NCBI RefSeq assembly: GCF_040718835.1
Contig: NZ_JBFEFG010000280.1
Coordinates: forward strand, 124,001-188,000
Source: Bremerella sp. JC817
GTDB lineage: Bacteria > Planctomycetota > Planctomycetia > Pirellulales > Pirellulaceae
Reading direction: 5' to 3'
Length of the DNA: 64,000 nt
Translations under genes and position numbers: made by a program
Shown here: positions 50,870 to 60,686 of the stretch, in pieces
Numbering within the stretch: the first letter of the stretch is position 1
Layout of the letters: every line of letters begins with the position of its first letter
Notes under the pieces: model-generated
Database searches by the model: none
What the model was told of the DNA's origin: nothing
What the model saw: the letters and a program-made list of their open reading frames with translations, nothing else

Positions 50870-51799
50870 TCAATCCCCTGTAGACTCGTCAAAGTGCGAG
50901 GGAATTACACCGTCCGTAGAGTCTTCGTTAAGGGGGAAATTTTCCTTGACAGTGTCGCGACTCTGGAAAAGATCGTCGAATTGTGTGCCCGCCAGGCGAA
51001 GCAACATGATCTGACGTCGCGTTTTGCCGCCGTTTTCACGCTCGAAAAAGCTCTTGCCCAAGCCCTTCGCCTCGGTGGTCCCACTGATGATAAGGGTCTG
51101 CCCCGGCTCGAGGATGGCCGAGAACTCGATCTGCTCGAGGACCTTTGATTCCTTGCGTGTCTCGATGCGGAACATGCCTTCGCCTGCTTCGACATGCTTC
51201 TTCGGCTGGCCGTGATGAATCTCAGGCGTAACAACCACCTGGACGCGGCCATCGTTCTGAGGATAACCCTTCAGTACGAACTTCGATTCGGCATCGTAAT
51301 AGGTCTGACCCCGCAGCGTGCCATCGACCGTTTCCAATAGCGACAACTCTGGCTGGGTTGGCACCATAACATATTCAATGCGTTTGCCCCGCGGGAACCG
51401 GCGGCGATTGATGGCGACCTTCTCGTCGCCGTCGACGCGCACCATCTGCTCGCCGTTAAGACCTTTGTTGCCATCTTCTTTGCTGCCGATGATCTCGCGA
51501 ATGGGAGCCGGCAGATGGAAATCGATGATCCCGACTCGGAACCCGTTGGCCATCAGCTCGCGACGTTTATCGAGGGGCAATGCCTGCTCGTCGATCTCTT
51601 CCCAGATGCTCTGGCATTTGGTCTCATCGAGGCTGGTGAGCGAGACCCGTGCGATGTCGAGCATCACGGTGTCTTCCGATAGCGGCCGGCTTGGCAGTTC
51701 ACTCGGAGCGCCCAGTTCTTCTGGTTCCCACAGCGCACGACAGCCCCCGGCGAATAGCAACGCCATCAGAAGCAGTGTGGTTGTCCTTCGAGCATCCAT
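50870..51799 (-). CDS. Lipoprotein with secretin-like C-terminal segment
   Basis: A 309-residue protein from the Met at 51799, MDARRTTTLLLMALLFAGGC, giving a lipobox LFAGGC. The mature part has DEQALPLDKRRELMANGFRVG, and a C-terminal stretch VLEQIEFSAILEPGQTLIISGTTEAKGLG that resembles the end of secretin domains (GQTxxIxG). No whole secretin barrel is present, so it may be a secretin-derived or accessory lipoprotein. The frame is open upstream to 51895 but the longer form would bury the signal. Function unknown. Confidence 0.65.
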   Translation of the reverse strand: MDARRTTTLLLMALLFAGGCRALWEPEELGAPSELPSRPLSEDTVMLDIARVSLTSLDETKCQSIWEEIDEQALPLDKRRELMANGFRVGIIDFHLPAPIREIIGSKEDGNKGLNGEQMVRVDGDEKVAINRRRFPRGKRIEYVMVPTQPELSLLETVDGTLRGQTYYDAESKFVLKGYPQNDGRVQVVVTPEIHHGQPKKHVEAGEGMFRIETRKESKVLEQIEFSAILEPGQTLIISGTTEAKGLGKSFFERENGGKTRRQIMLLRLAGTQFDDLFQSRDTVKENFPLNEDSTDGVIPSHFDESTGD

Positions 51800-51925
51800 G
51801 CCAGAAGCAATCTTCGATGTGGGAAAAGCAGGCCGTCGCCAAGCGCGCGTAGCACTTGGCGGCTGGATAGTAGGAAAAGCGTCAAGCTGCCGCAAGCGAG
51901 GTTTCTCGCGACGCTAGCAGCTTGC

Positions 51926-54900
51926 CTATTCCCCTGCTGGCAGAGGGACCTGGGCCGGGTTTCGCAAGTAGGAAATCAGATCGATGAACTGCTCGTCGGT
52001 CAGCAAGCCACCTTCCTGATTCGGCTCGGCTCCAAGCTGCAGATCGGGCATCGGCGAAAGACTGGTCTTCTTCTGCGCTTCGATCCCTTCCTTCTCGACC
52101 GTCACGCGATCGGTCGGCGTTTGCAGGGTGAGCGTCCGGTCGGTTTCTTCCGCCACAATCCCACTCAGCACGCGGCCATCGTCCATCTGCACCACCGTCA
52201 TCCGGTAGTCGGCACTGACCACGGCGCTAGGGTCGATGATGTTTTGCAGCAGGTAATCGAGATTGCTGCGATTGCTGCCGGTCAGGTCCGGACCGATGTT
52301 GCTTCCATCGCCGTACAGGCGATGGCACTTCGCACACAAGCCACTAAAGACGACACGTCCCTTGCTCATGTCGGCGCCGGCCAGGGCATCTTCCGTGAGG
52401 CGACCTTTCCAGTAGGCCATCGCCATCTGCTTCTCTTCGCTCGACTCGCGAACTTCGCCCCAGACGTCATTCACACGCTTCGAGAGCGTATCGTCTCCCA
52501 GGTTTCGCAGTTGACGAACATGGAACGCCGTCACGTCCGACTTCCGAACTTGCCCCTTCGCCAAGGCATCCAGCAGGACATTCGCGAAGCTTGATCGCGA
52601 CAACAGAATCGCCAACACCTCAGGCCGTTGTGGTTCGCGGAAACGACGATAGTTCTTCACCAACAGCTCGGCAGCGGCGGGATCGTTGAACAATGCCATC
52701 CCGCGGGCTGCGACCACATTCACGCTGGGGGTGGTGATCAACTTCTCGCAAATCTTCCGCAAGTCATCCGGCTTTGCTTCGATGAGCGAGGCCAGCGCCG
52801 AGCAGCGAATCTGCGTGTCGGCCTCGTTGTTCATGGCCAACGCCCGCAATTCGTCGAGGGCCCGGCCGTCGCCAAACACGGCTCCTAGTTCGCGGAGTTT
52901 CTGCGAGATCTCAGGGTTGTCGATCTTGGCGAGCTCGGTTGAAGACGCGTCCCAGGCATCGGGCTTGCGAGCCTTCGACCAGCCTCGGAGTGCTTCGCTC
53001 ATCCCCGCCAAAACAGCATCCGCCTTGGCAGGATCGAACTTCGCGGCCTGGGCGACAACGGCATTGATGGCCGCAGGATGCTTTTCAATTTCTTCGGTCA
53101 ACCGCCGCGTAATCAACTTCGTGGTCGTTGGCCAGGTTGAAGCGGCGACCACTTCCACCAACTGCCCTGGCTTCTGCTCGGCCACTGGAATGAGCCCATA
53201 CCAGGTCATCAGCGGCAAATTGTGATCTTCGGCGTACTGGGGATGCTTGACCAATTCGGCCGCGACCGCCGTTCGCATCTCGACCGGCAGGCGATGCATG
53301 GTCGAAGTCAACGTCAGCAGCACCAATCCCGATGGATCGCTCTTGGCCATTTCAACCAGCTTCGGCAACAAAGCCTTTGCTTCGGCCTCGACCTTCGCGG
53401 CTTCCTTTTTGTTTCCAGGAACAGGGCCGTGAATCCCATCGAGCGGCCACTGGTCGGTCAGCAATCGCAACGCCCAGACGCGAATGTGTTCGTTCTCGTC
53501 CTCCAGCAGCGATGTCAGCAGTTTCGGATCTGCCGCTCCGATCGCGTTCAGCTTCCAGAGATATCGCAGCCGATTGCGAGCATGCTTGGCATCGGACGTC
53601 ATGGCCTGGTCCGGCGTGGTCTGCTCGACCATCGACTTCAACAAGTCGGCCAGCGGCGTCATGTCGTTGCCGGCCATCGCTTGTTCCTGCAGAACCAGCC
53701 GAGCCATCCGCGGGGCCCAATTGTTCTCTAGCTGCTGCACCATGGGATTCAGGAAATAGGTCTCGCCGGAAGGTGGCCGCTGAAAGCGACTCGCTTTGTC
53801 GTACGAAATGCGATAAATCCGTCCGCTGGTGCGATGCACGCCGGTATGATCGTGGCACTCGCCGGTGTCGCTCCAGTCGATGATGTAAACGCTTCCGTCA
53901 GGGGCGGTGCTCAGATCCATGCCGCGGAAAAAGGGATCACCACTCTTCAAAATGTCTTTACCATGCTTGCCGACGTAGCCGCTTCCCTCGCGTTCGAGGA
54001 TCTCTTGATTAGCCCGGTAGCCATGCATGTTGAAGGTGAACAAGTTGCCGCGATACGCTTCCGGCCAGTTGTTTCCCTGATAGATCATCATCCCCACATG
54101 GGCATGCCCGCCGCCGAATTTGTCGGCTGCCCCGTCGCGTGAGTCTTGCCAGCGGCCGGTCGTATCGAAGTGCCAATGGTCGGCATGATGATCGATTAGT
54201 TCGTACGTGTGCGGATTGGGATCCAGGGTGAACGACTGCTTGAAGTGAGCCCCTGGGATGGTGTGCCAGAGATGGCCATTCACCGTGTTGATAAAGAACA
54301 GTTCGCCGAACTCGTCCCAGTCGTGTCCCCAGGGATTGGTTGTGCCGCAGGTGAGCACTTCGACATGCTTTGTCCGGGGATCGTACCGCCACATGCCCCC
54401 TTCCAGATGATGCCGCTGCTCGTCAGGCGTTCCAGGCAGACCGATCAGCCCAGGGCACGAGTGTCCACAGCGACCGTAAAGCCAGCCATCGGGACCGAAT
54501 CGAAGACCGTTGGCGAAGTTGTGATAGTTGTCTTTCGCGACCGTGAACCCATCCAAAACGACTTCGGCCGGACCATCAGGCTTGCCATCGTGATCGGCGT
54601 CAGGCACGAACAAGACATTCGGCGGACACATCAGCCAGACGCCACCCAGGCCGACTTCGACACTGGTCAGCAGCTGGACGTCGTCGACAAACACGTTTCG
54701 CTTGTCCAGTTTGCCGTCACCGTTAGTATCTTCGAAGAAAAGCACCCGATCCCGCAAACTGCGGTCGAACTTCATGCTGGGCTGATCGTACGTATAGTTC
54801 TCTGCAATCCACAAACGTCCCTGGGAATCCCAGGTCATCGCGATCGGATTCTGGACGTCGGGTTCGGCGAAGACCACTTCCGCCTGAAAACCTTCCGGCA

Positions 54901-55030
54901 CCTCGAAGCTGGCAGCCGCCTGGTCTGGGGGCATCGGCTGGGCGTCTTTGTCGCGTTCCGAGTTGTGGGGCTGGGGAAAGTCCGCCAGGACGGGACTGGC
55001 CAGCAGAAACAGGATCAGAAGGCTTCGCAT
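51926..55030 (-). CDS. PVC-type membrane-bound dehydrogenase/HEAT/cytochrome c protein
   Basis: A 1034-residue secreted protein typical of Planctomycetes-Verrucomicrobia. A signal peptide (MRSLLILFLLASPVLAD) is followed by a beta-propeller-like dehydrogenase region (FEVPEGFQAEVVFAEPDVQNPIAMTWDSQGRLWIAENYTYDQP; NGLRFGPDGWLYGRCGHSC; GDPFFRGMDLSTAPDGSVYIIDWSDTGECHD), a HEAT-like helical stretch (about 430-880), and a C-terminal cytochrome c with GLCAKCHRLYGDGSNIGPDLTG, a CxxCH heme site. It likely oxidises a sugar or alcohol in the periplasm; substrate unknown. Length is normal for the family. Confidence 0.9.
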   Translation of the reverse strand: MRSLLILFLLASPVLADFPQPHNSERDKDAQPMPPDQAAASFEVPEGFQAEVVFAEPDVQNPIAMTWDSQGRLWIAENYTYDQPSMKFDRSLRDRVLFFEDTNGDGKLDKRNVFVDDVQLLTSVEVGLGGVWLMCPPNVLFVPDADHDGKPDGPAEVVLDGFTVAKDNYHNFANGLRFGPDGWLYGRCGHSCPGLIGLPGTPDEQRHHLEGGMWRYDPRTKHVEVLTCGTTNPWGHDWDEFGELFFINTVNGHLWHTIPGAHFKQSFTLDPNPHTYELIDHHADHWHFDTTGRWQDSRDGAADKFGGGHAHVGMMIYQGNNWPEAYRGNLFTFNMHGYRANQEILEREGSGYVGKHGKDILKSGDPFFRGMDLSTAPDGSVYIIDWSDTGECHDHTGVHRTSGRIYRISYDKASRFQRPPSGETYFLNPMVQQLENNWAPRMARLVLQEQAMAGNDMTPLADLLKSMVEQTTPDQAMTSDAKHARNRLRYLWKLNAIGAADPKLLTSLLEDENEHIRVWALRLLTDQWPLDGIHGPVPGNKKEAAKVEAEAKALLPKLVEMAKSDPSGLVLLTLTSTMHRLPVEMRTAVAAELVKHPQYAEDHNLPLMTWYGLIPVAEQKPGQLVEVVAASTWPTTTKLITRRLTEEIEKHPAAINAVVAQAAKFDPAKADAVLAGMSEALRGWSKARKPDAWDASSTELAKIDNPEISQKLRELGAVFGDGRALDELRALAMNNEADTQIRCSALASLIEAKPDDLRKICEKLITTPSVNVVAARGMALFNDPAAAELLVKNYRRFREPQRPEVLAILLSRSSFANVLLDALAKGQVRKSDVTAFHVRQLRNLGDDTLSKRVNDVWGEVRESSEEKQMAMAYWKGRLTEDALAGADMSKGRVVFSGLCAKCHRLYGDGSNIGPDLTGSNRSNLDYLLQNIIDPSAVVSADYRMTVVQMDDGRVLSGIVAEETDRTLTLQTPTDRVTVEKEGIEAQKKTSLSPMPDLQLGAEPNQEGGLLTDEQFIDLISYLRNPAQVPLPAGE

Positions 55031-55295
55031 GGAGTTTGCTCGTAAGACGGGACGCAAGGAGGGGGGCTAAGGAAGGAAATTTCTGAGAAAACCTAGTTTA
55101 ATCGAACGGAATCCCATGCGGCAAATAGCCGGCGAGAACCTCCTTCCGATGGGTCCCCTGCAGCCATAAAGCTTCTCGTCAGCGGGCCTTAGATTTGTTA
55201 CCATCCGAGTTTCCCACGGACACACTCCGCCAGACAGGGTGTCTCGCGAAGACCCCTCGCAAGCCAATTCAATATTCTCACGAACGGAAGTCGGC

Positions 55296-57473
55296 ATGAC
55301 TATCGACGCTTATTCCTATCCCCCTTGCGGCACGAACAAGAAGATCAAGTTCTATTGCCCGGACATGATCGCCGATATCGAGAAGATCGAACGGATGCTC
55401 CAGGGAGAGCAGCGGGTGGCCTGTCTCGAATTCGTTCGCAAGCTTCTGGAAAAGTACCCGAACCACTCGGTTCCGCTGTACTACAACGCGGTGCTGAACC
55501 TGCAACTGTCGGACGAACAGCACGCAGAAGCCGCGGTCAACTTGTTCCTGGAACATCACCCAGACAATCCCGCCGCTCACGCGTTGAAGGCCACGCTGGA
55601 AGCCGCTTTGGGCAAGGGGGATTCAGCCATCGACGAGCTGCAAACGTCGCTCGAAAAGACCGAAGAACGTCTGCATCCTTCGCTGTACGATGCGTTCGGC
55701 GCCGTCGGCCAGATGTTGCTGATGACCGGCAAGGTGCTCGGTGCCCGCAGCCACTTCACGCTGCAGTCGAACCTGGCTCCTGAAGACGACAACATGCCGA
55801 TGCAGATGCTGATGCGTCTGAATCACGCTCCTGAAATTCCGATCTTCCTGAAGCAAGACCTGTCGCTGGCCGAATGCCCCGCCGACTTCCCTCGCAAGGA
55901 AGAATTCAACAAGGCCCTGCAAGATGCCGCCCAAGGTTTGTGGCGTCGCGGTCTGGCCCAGTTTGAAGAGCTTCGCGCTGGGGCACCTCGCAATCCGGCA
56001 ATTCTCGAGAACATCGCCAGCCTGCAGTTCAGCCTCGGCCAGGACGACACCGCCGCCAAGACGCTGCACACCTATGCCGTCGCCGAGCAGCGTGCCGATT
56101 TCGAGGCCGCCACAGAAGCGGAAGCACTTGCCAAGGCCCTGACCGATCAGGAAGAAGAGCAGATCGACGTCGTCAACGCATCGATGCCGATCAAAGAAAT
56201 GGAACAACTGCTCGAAAAGCTGCGTGTCGACGAACGAGCCGAATACCTGCCAATCGACCTTTCGCAGCTTGGCACCGAAGACACGCCACCGCCACGTGCC
56301 GCTTACCTGTTGCTCGACAAGGCCCGCACCGCCTCCGACGCTGACCTTACCCTCGACACGATTTCGAGCGTCCTGGGCGAAGTGCTGGTCTTCGGTAAAG
56401 AAACCGATCGCGCCGCACGAGTTGAATTCACGTCGGCGAAGGGTCCTCGCTTCGATCAGGCGATCGAACTGCTGAAAGAGATCTGCGGCGATACGATCGA
56501 GCCGACCGTCGAAGAACACGTGCAGGGCCGCATCTTCGCCCTGCAAGACCTGATGAACTGGCAGTGGCGTCTGCCGGACGATATCAAGCCGGAGACGCGC
56601 AGCCGTTTGATGGCCGAGAAGCGGAGCGAAATCATCCTCGAACAGTGGGTCAACTTCCCGCTGAAGACCCTCAATGGCAAGTCGCCGCTGGAAGCTTCTA
56701 AAGATGCTGATCTCCGTTTGCCGCTGGCAGCCGAAGTGCTGACGCTGGAAATGGTGGGTCAGCAAGAGAAGTGGAAGTTCGACTTCGGCAAGCTGCGTGA
56801 AAAGCTCAACCTGCCAGGTGGCGGCCTGCTGCCACTGGAAGGGCTCGATGTGGTTTCGCTACCTATCACGCGACTGCACCGCGTGCCTGCGGCTCAGCTT
56901 TCCGACCAAGACCTGGTGCAGGCCTACGGCCGCAGCGTCATTCGCGGGCTGAACAAGGCTGTCGAGCACTTCGCCCATGAACTGCTCAACCGCGACTCGC
57001 TGAAGGATCAGATCGATCGGGCTCAGCTATATGGCGAGCTGGCTCGCACCGCGCCCGAAAGCGACGAAGCCCTGGATTACCTGCAGAAGGCACAAGCCGA
57101 AGCGATCGCTCAGGGTCAATCACCAGGTCTGTGGATGGTTGCCGAGCTGTCGATGCGATTCGAACGTCGCGAAATGATGGAAGCTCAGCAGTTGATGCAG
57201 ACGCTGATGTCGAAGCATGCCCAGGAACCACAAACGGCCCAGGCACTCTTCGGCGTGCTGCAGCGATTCGGTTTGATCACTCCGGATGGACGAATGGCGG
57301 GCGGCATGCCTGCTGGCGGTCCGCCTGCGGGTGGCCCTCCACCGGAAGCGGCTGGCGGTTTGTGGACACCTGATGCTCCGGCTGCCCCACCAGCAGCTCC
57401 TTCGCCGCAAGCTCCACCAGCCGGTGGTGGCGAAGAAAAGAAGTCGGGCCTCTGGCTGCCAGGAATGGACTAA
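55296..57473 (+). CDS. TPR-like protein with degenerate SEC-C motif
   Basis: A 725-residue soluble protein. Its first 25 residues hold YPPCGTNKKIKFYCPDMI, close to the SEC-C zinc motif (CPCGSGKKYKKCC) but with the first Cys missing. Then come helical repeats of TPR type (CLEFVRKLLEKYPNHSVPLYYNAVLNLQLSDEQHAEAAVNLFLEHHPDNPAAHALKATLEAAL) and further helices to about residue 670. The C-terminus is a Pro/Gly/Ala-rich low-complexity tail (GGMPAGGPPAGGPPPEAAGG) ending GLWLPGMD. Met at 55296 is the start; RibD begins four bases after its stop. Function unknown; a scaffold or chaperone-like role is inferred. Confidence 0.75.
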   Translation: MTIDAYSYPPCGTNKKIKFYCPDMIADIEKIERMLQGEQRVACLEFVRKLLEKYPNHSVPLYYNAVLNLQLSDEQHAEAAVNLFLEHHPDNPAAHALKATLEAALGKGDSAIDELQTSLEKTEERLHPSLYDAFGAVGQMLLMTGKVLGARSHFTLQSNLAPEDDNMPMQMLMRLNHAPEIPIFLKQDLSLAECPADFPRKEEFNKALQDAAQGLWRRGLAQFEELRAGAPRNPAILENIASLQFSLGQDDTAAKTLHTYAVAEQRADFEAATEAEALAKALTDQEEEQIDVVNASMPIKEMEQLLEKLRVDERAEYLPIDLSQLGTEDTPPPRAAYLLLDKARTASDADLTLDTISSVLGEVLVFGKETDRAARVEFTSAKGPRFDQAIELLKEICGDTIEPTVEEHVQGRIFALQDLMNWQWRLPDDIKPETRSRLMAEKRSEIILEQWVNFPLKTLNGKSPLEASKDADLRLPLAAEVLTLEMVGQQEKWKFDFGKLREKLNLPGGGLLPLEGLDVVSLPITRLHRVPAAQLSDQDLVQAYGRSVIRGLNKAVEHFAHELLNRDSLKDQIDRAQLYGELARTAPESDEALDYLQKAQAEAIAQGQSPGLWMVAELSMRFERREMMEAQQLMQTLMSKHAQEPQTAQALFGVLQRFGLITPDGRMAGGMPAGGPPAGGPPPEAAGGLWTPDAPAAPPAAPSPQAPPAGGGEEKKSGLWLPGMD

Positions 57474-57476
57474 GCC

Positions 57477-58601
57477 ATGGCCATTGCCGACGACGCACAC
57501 TTCATGGGGCGAGCACTCGAGCTCGCCCGCCAAGGGCAGGGGCATGTCGAGCCCAATCCGATGGTTGGCTGCGTCATCGTGCAAAACGGAACGATTGTTG
57601 GCGAAGGCTATCATCAGCAATTCGGCCAACCTCATGCGGAAGTCAACGCGATCGCCAACTGCGGCGACGCGTCGCTGGAGGGAAGCACTTTCTATGTCAC
57701 CCTCGAACCATGTTGCCATCACGGCAAAACGCCCCCATGCACCGACGCCTTGCTGAAGGCTCGACCGGCACGGGTCGTGATCGCCCAGCAAGATCCTTTC
57801 CCACGCGTTCAAGGTGGCGGTATCAAGATCTTGCGTGATGCAGGCATGGAAGTGGTGGTGGGTGTTTGTGGTGACGAGGCGAAGCAGTTAAATGCCGCTT
57901 ATCGTAAACGCCAGCAAACGGGCAAGCCGTGGGTCATCGCAAAGTGGGCGATGACACTCGACGGCAAACTCGCAACCGCCAACGGCAGCAGCAAATGGAT
58001 CAGCAGCCCCGAGGCCCGCGCGGAAGTGCATCGCATTCGCGGCTTCTGCGACGGCATCATGGTCGGCAGCACAACGGCCCGTCTCGACGATCCACTGCTC
58101 ACGACTCGCCCACCAGGACCTCGGACCGCAGCGCGGATTGTTTTCGATAGCCAGGCATCGCTGCGCGAGTCGAGCCAACTGATCGCCACCCTCGATCAGG
58201 CTCCAGTGATCTTGGCTGTGTCGTCGACGGCGCGGCCAGAGCGACTGGAACGCTTACGTCGCGCAGGCTGCGAACTGATCATCTGTGAAGGAACGGACCA
58301 CGCAGCCAGAGCCGAATCTCTTCTGCAACAGCTTGGCGAGCGCGGCATGACGAACTTGCTGGTCGAAGGGGGAAGCCAACTGCTCGGCTTGCTGTGGGAT
58401 CAGCGTCAAATTGACGAAGTCGTCGCGTTCGTCGCCCCCAAGATCGCAGGCGGAAGCGACGCCATCAGCCCCATCGGCGGCCACGGCCTGACGAACATGG
58501 AAGATGCCACCCAGCTCCAACGCACCACCTTACGAACCTTCGGCGACACGATCTGCCTGCAAGGTTTCACCCGATTCAGCGACGAACAAAGCTTGCGATA
58601 G
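57477..58601 (+). CDS. ribD: Riboflavin biosynthesis bifunctional protein RibD
   Basis: A 374-residue enzyme that deaminates and then reduces the GTP-derived pyrimidine intermediate of riboflavin synthesis. The deaminase half has the zinc site HAEVNAI (His53, Glu55) and PCCHHGKTPPC (Cys79, Cys88); the reductase half has WVIAKWAMTLDGKLAT, SSKWISSPEARAEVHRIRGFCDGIMVGSTTA and LLVEGGSQLLG. Spacing of ligands matches the E. coli enzyme. It overlaps nothing and begins three bases after the TPR gene; the RAYT element begins immediately after its end, so the element may have inserted downstream of ribD. Confidence 0.95.
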   Translation: MAIADDAHFMGRALELARQGQGHVEPNPMVGCVIVQNGTIVGEGYHQQFGQPHAEVNAIANCGDASLEGSTFYVTLEPCCHHGKTPPCTDALLKARPARVVIAQQDPFPRVQGGGIKILRDAGMEVVVGVCGDEAKQLNAAYRKRQQTGKPWVIAKWAMTLDGKLATANGSSKWISSPEARAEVHRIRGFCDGIMVGSTTARLDDPLLTTRPPGPRTAARIVFDSQASLRESSQLIATLDQAPVILAVSSTARPERLERLRRAGCELIICEGTDHAARAESLLQQLGERGMTNLLVEGGSQLLGLLWDQRQIDEVVAFVAPKIAGGSDAISPIGGHGLTNMEDATQLQRTTLRTFGDTICLQGFTRFSDEQSLR

Positions 58602-58604
58602 TTG

Positions 58605-58636
58605 GGGTGCCATGGCCACGGCTTTGCGTGGCCATG
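58605..58636. repeat. REP-like palindrome, left copy
   Basis: GGGTGC then CATGGCCACG-GCTTTG-CGTGGCCATG: a perfect ten-base-pair stem with a six-base loop. It begins just after the ribD stop and is the left partner of the palindrome at 59310-59341, which is its inverted copy with one difference in 32 bases. Together they bracket the RAYT gene. Confidence 0.88.
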
Positions 58637-58688
58637 TCTTGATCAAAAGTTTGTTGCTCAATCTCTCTGGAAGCGACATACTTCACGT

Positions 58689-59294
58689 ATGGCAACTGTT
58701 CATCGCAAAACGATTCAACGCTTTGAAACTGAGGGAGAAGCCCATTTCCTGACCTTCTCATGCTATCGACGTTTGCCTCTCCTTACTCGCGATCGAACGC
58801 GTCAATATTTTGTAGATGCGGTCAATCTGAGTCGAGAAAGAAATCGATTTGACCTCTGGGCCTTTGTCATCATGCCCGAGCATGTCCATTTAATTGTGTT
58901 ACCGCACAGTGATGTCAAAGTCTCTTCGATACTTTCAACAATCAAGCAATCCGTTGCAAAGCGAGCATTACTCTGGCTTAAAGTAAATGCCCCAAGTTTC
59001 TTGCCACAGATAGAAGACTTGCAGCCCAGTGGGAAACGATGTTTTCGCTTCTGGCAGCGAGGACCTGGGTACGACCGCAACCTACGGTCGGCGAGAGACG
59101 TCCACGAAAAGATTCGTTACATCCATCAAAACCCAGTTCGTCGCGGGCTTGTTGATGATGCAACGAATTGGCCGTGGTCCAGTTTCGCTGCATGGCAGTC
59201 TGGGATTGATACGCCGATCTCAATTGATCGATCCGAAGTCCCCGTACTCTCGAATTCTGATGATGATATCAGATCGGAATATCTGCGGAGTTGA
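58689..59294 (+). CDS. REP-associated tyrosine transposase (RAYT)
   Basis: A 201-residue IS200/IS605-related Y1 enzyme of the RAYT type, which cut and join REP palindromes in single-stranded DNA. The metal-binding HUH pair is H65-V-H67 in MPEHVHLIVL; the catalytic tyrosine is Tyr144 in EKIRYIHQNPVRRGLV. WPWSSFAAWQSG near the C-terminus is also family-typical. The start is the Met at 58689; the frame is open 29 codons further up through the palindrome. It lies between two inverted REP-like palindromes and is followed by a sialidase gene in the opposite direction. Intact, so potentially active, but RAYTs are often domesticated. Confidence 0.9.
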   Translation: MATVHRKTIQRFETEGEAHFLTFSCYRRLPLLTRDRTRQYFVDAVNLSRERNRFDLWAFVIMPEHVHLIVLPHSDVKVSSILSTIKQSVAKRALLWLKVNAPSFLPQIEDLQPSGKRCFRFWQRGPGYDRNLRSARDVHEKIRYIHQNPVRRGLVDDATNWPWSSFAAWQSGIDTPISIDRSEVPVLSNSDDDIRSEYLRS

Positions 59295-59309
59295 CGAACC
59301 GCAAGTAGG

Positions 59310-59341
59310 CATGGCCACGCAAGGCCGTGGCCATGGCACCC
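59310..59341. repeat. REP-like palindrome, right copy
   Basis: CATGGCCACG-CAAGGC-CGTGGCCATGGCACCC, the inverted mate of the copy at 58605-58636. GTAG stands at 59305-59308 just before the hairpin foot, like the GTAG that many REPs carry. It begins 15 bases after the transposase stop. Confidence 0.88.
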
Positions 59342-59355
59342 ATATCGTCAACTTG

Positions 59356-60618
59356 TTAGTCCTCGTTCAACTTTCCTGGTTTCAGGATCTGCTGTTGAAG
59401 ACGGGAACCTTCGCTGACCAGTTTGCCGGCCAGGATGTCTTCTTCGGTGAACTTGGCGAAGAGGACGTGCCCCTTCTTACTCCGCTGCCAGTCGTACGAA
59501 ATGTAAATTGAACCGTCCGGGGCCTGGAATCCGTCGGGGTACGATACGCCTTTGCGTTCGTCCAACATTAGACCGCCACGCCACGACTTGCCTTCGTCGT
59601 CCGATAGCCAGGCGGTCAATTGGCTGCGGCCTTCGTTCTGGTCGATCTGCTTGCCATGCTTGACCAGCAGCCACTTGCCGGAAGCCAACTCGCGCAGGTG
59701 AAATCGCGCGGCTGGGTGCTTGATCTGAGGCGGAAAGACGGGCTCAGACCATGTTGCGCCGACATCGTTGGAGGTCGTTAACATCGCGCCGCGACGTGTT
59801 CGGGCCAACATCCAAAGCGAGCCATCTTTGCGTTCCAGTGCGCGATGCTCGATCCAGTCTGGCTCTGGAAATTGCACGGCACCGCGTCGCGTCCAAGTTT
59901 CGCCCTGATCTTTCGAGACCAGAATGTTGCCCCCTCGCAGCGGATCGAGTTCTGGAAACACGCCCACGCCGTAAGGGCCCAGCCCACGATTTTGCAGAAG
60001 CTGAGCAAACAAAATCCATTCGCCGTTGGAATGAACGATCGGCTTGTTCAGCATCGAACCGTGCCAGATGCGTTTCGGTTCACTCCAAACAAGTTGATCG
60101 GCGTCGGGATTGTCGCAGCGAGTACACCAGAGTCCGCCCCGCCCGTCGAAGTGGTTCATCGTTTGATCGAAGAAGAGCCAAAGGCGTCCCTGGGGATCGG
60201 TCCACAGGTTCCCCACGATCACACTGCGAGGTAGCGGCAGGTGCTTCGCCCGGCTATCGATCACCAGGATCGGCTCGCTCCAGGTATGCCCGTCGTCGTC
60301 GCTTTTGGCGAGTAGCATGTAAGCACTCGGCCCATCTTCGCCCCCGATCCAAGCGGCGAACAAACGCCCCTTTGGGCTTCGCTCGATGCCGATCGTCATG
60401 CCGTAGTCCAGGTTCTTGACATGATGCTCGGGACCGGGCTTTGTATTCAACGTCGGCGGCAGCAAGGCGAGGTCGGCGACCTGTCGCAGCGTGGCCAACT
60501 CGACCTGGCGAGCCTCTTCCGCCGTGGTCTTCGTCAAATCGGTCGGCTCATCCGCTACCGCAAAAAACGGAAAAACAAACGCCAAAAGAACGGCGAAACC
60601 AAGATTCGCGCGCAGCAT
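59356..60618 (-). CDS. Sialidase/BNR-repeat secreted protein
   Basis: A 420-residue protein with a signal peptide ([20 protein letters not shown]). The body is a six-blade propeller of the sialidase superfamily with Asp-box repeats: [35 protein letters not shown] and [11 protein letters not shown]. Arg-containing [20 protein letters not shown] opens the fold. Typical function is to cleave sialic acid or other exo-linked sugars, but many planctomycete members act on sulfated or other polysaccharides; the specific substrate is unknown. It faces the RAYT element and ends 15 bases from the right palindrome. Confidence 0.88.
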   Translation of the reverse strand: MLRANLGFAVLLAFVFPFFAVADEPTDLTKTTAEEARQVELATLRQVADLALLPPTLNTKPGPEHHVKNLDYGMTIGIERSPKGRLFAAWIGGEDGPSAYMLLAKSDDDGHTWSEPILVIDSRAKHLPLPRSVIVGNLWTDPQGRLWLFFDQTMNHFDGRGGLWCTRCDNPDADQLVWSEPKRIWHGSMLNKPIVHSNGEWILFAQLLQNRGLGPYGVGVFPELDPLRGGNILVSKDQGETWTRRGAVQFPEPDWIEHRALERKDGSLWMLARTRRGAMLTTSNDVGATWSEPVFPPQIKHPAARFHLRELASGKWLLVKHGKQIDQNEGRSQLTAWLSDDEGKSWRGGLMLDERKGVSYPDGFQAPDGSIYISYDWQRSKKGHVLFAKFTEEDILAGKLVSEGSRLQQQILKPGKLNED

Positions 60619-60686
60619 AAAACACCGGTGGGTAACAAGGAAGGAAGTTCAGGCAGGAATCGCAATGACGCGGAGTGGCCGTTCGC

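Noticed and set aside
55623..56765. 380-codon frame opposite the TPR protein
   Set aside because: Shadow of a conserved coding region; composition follows GC bias.
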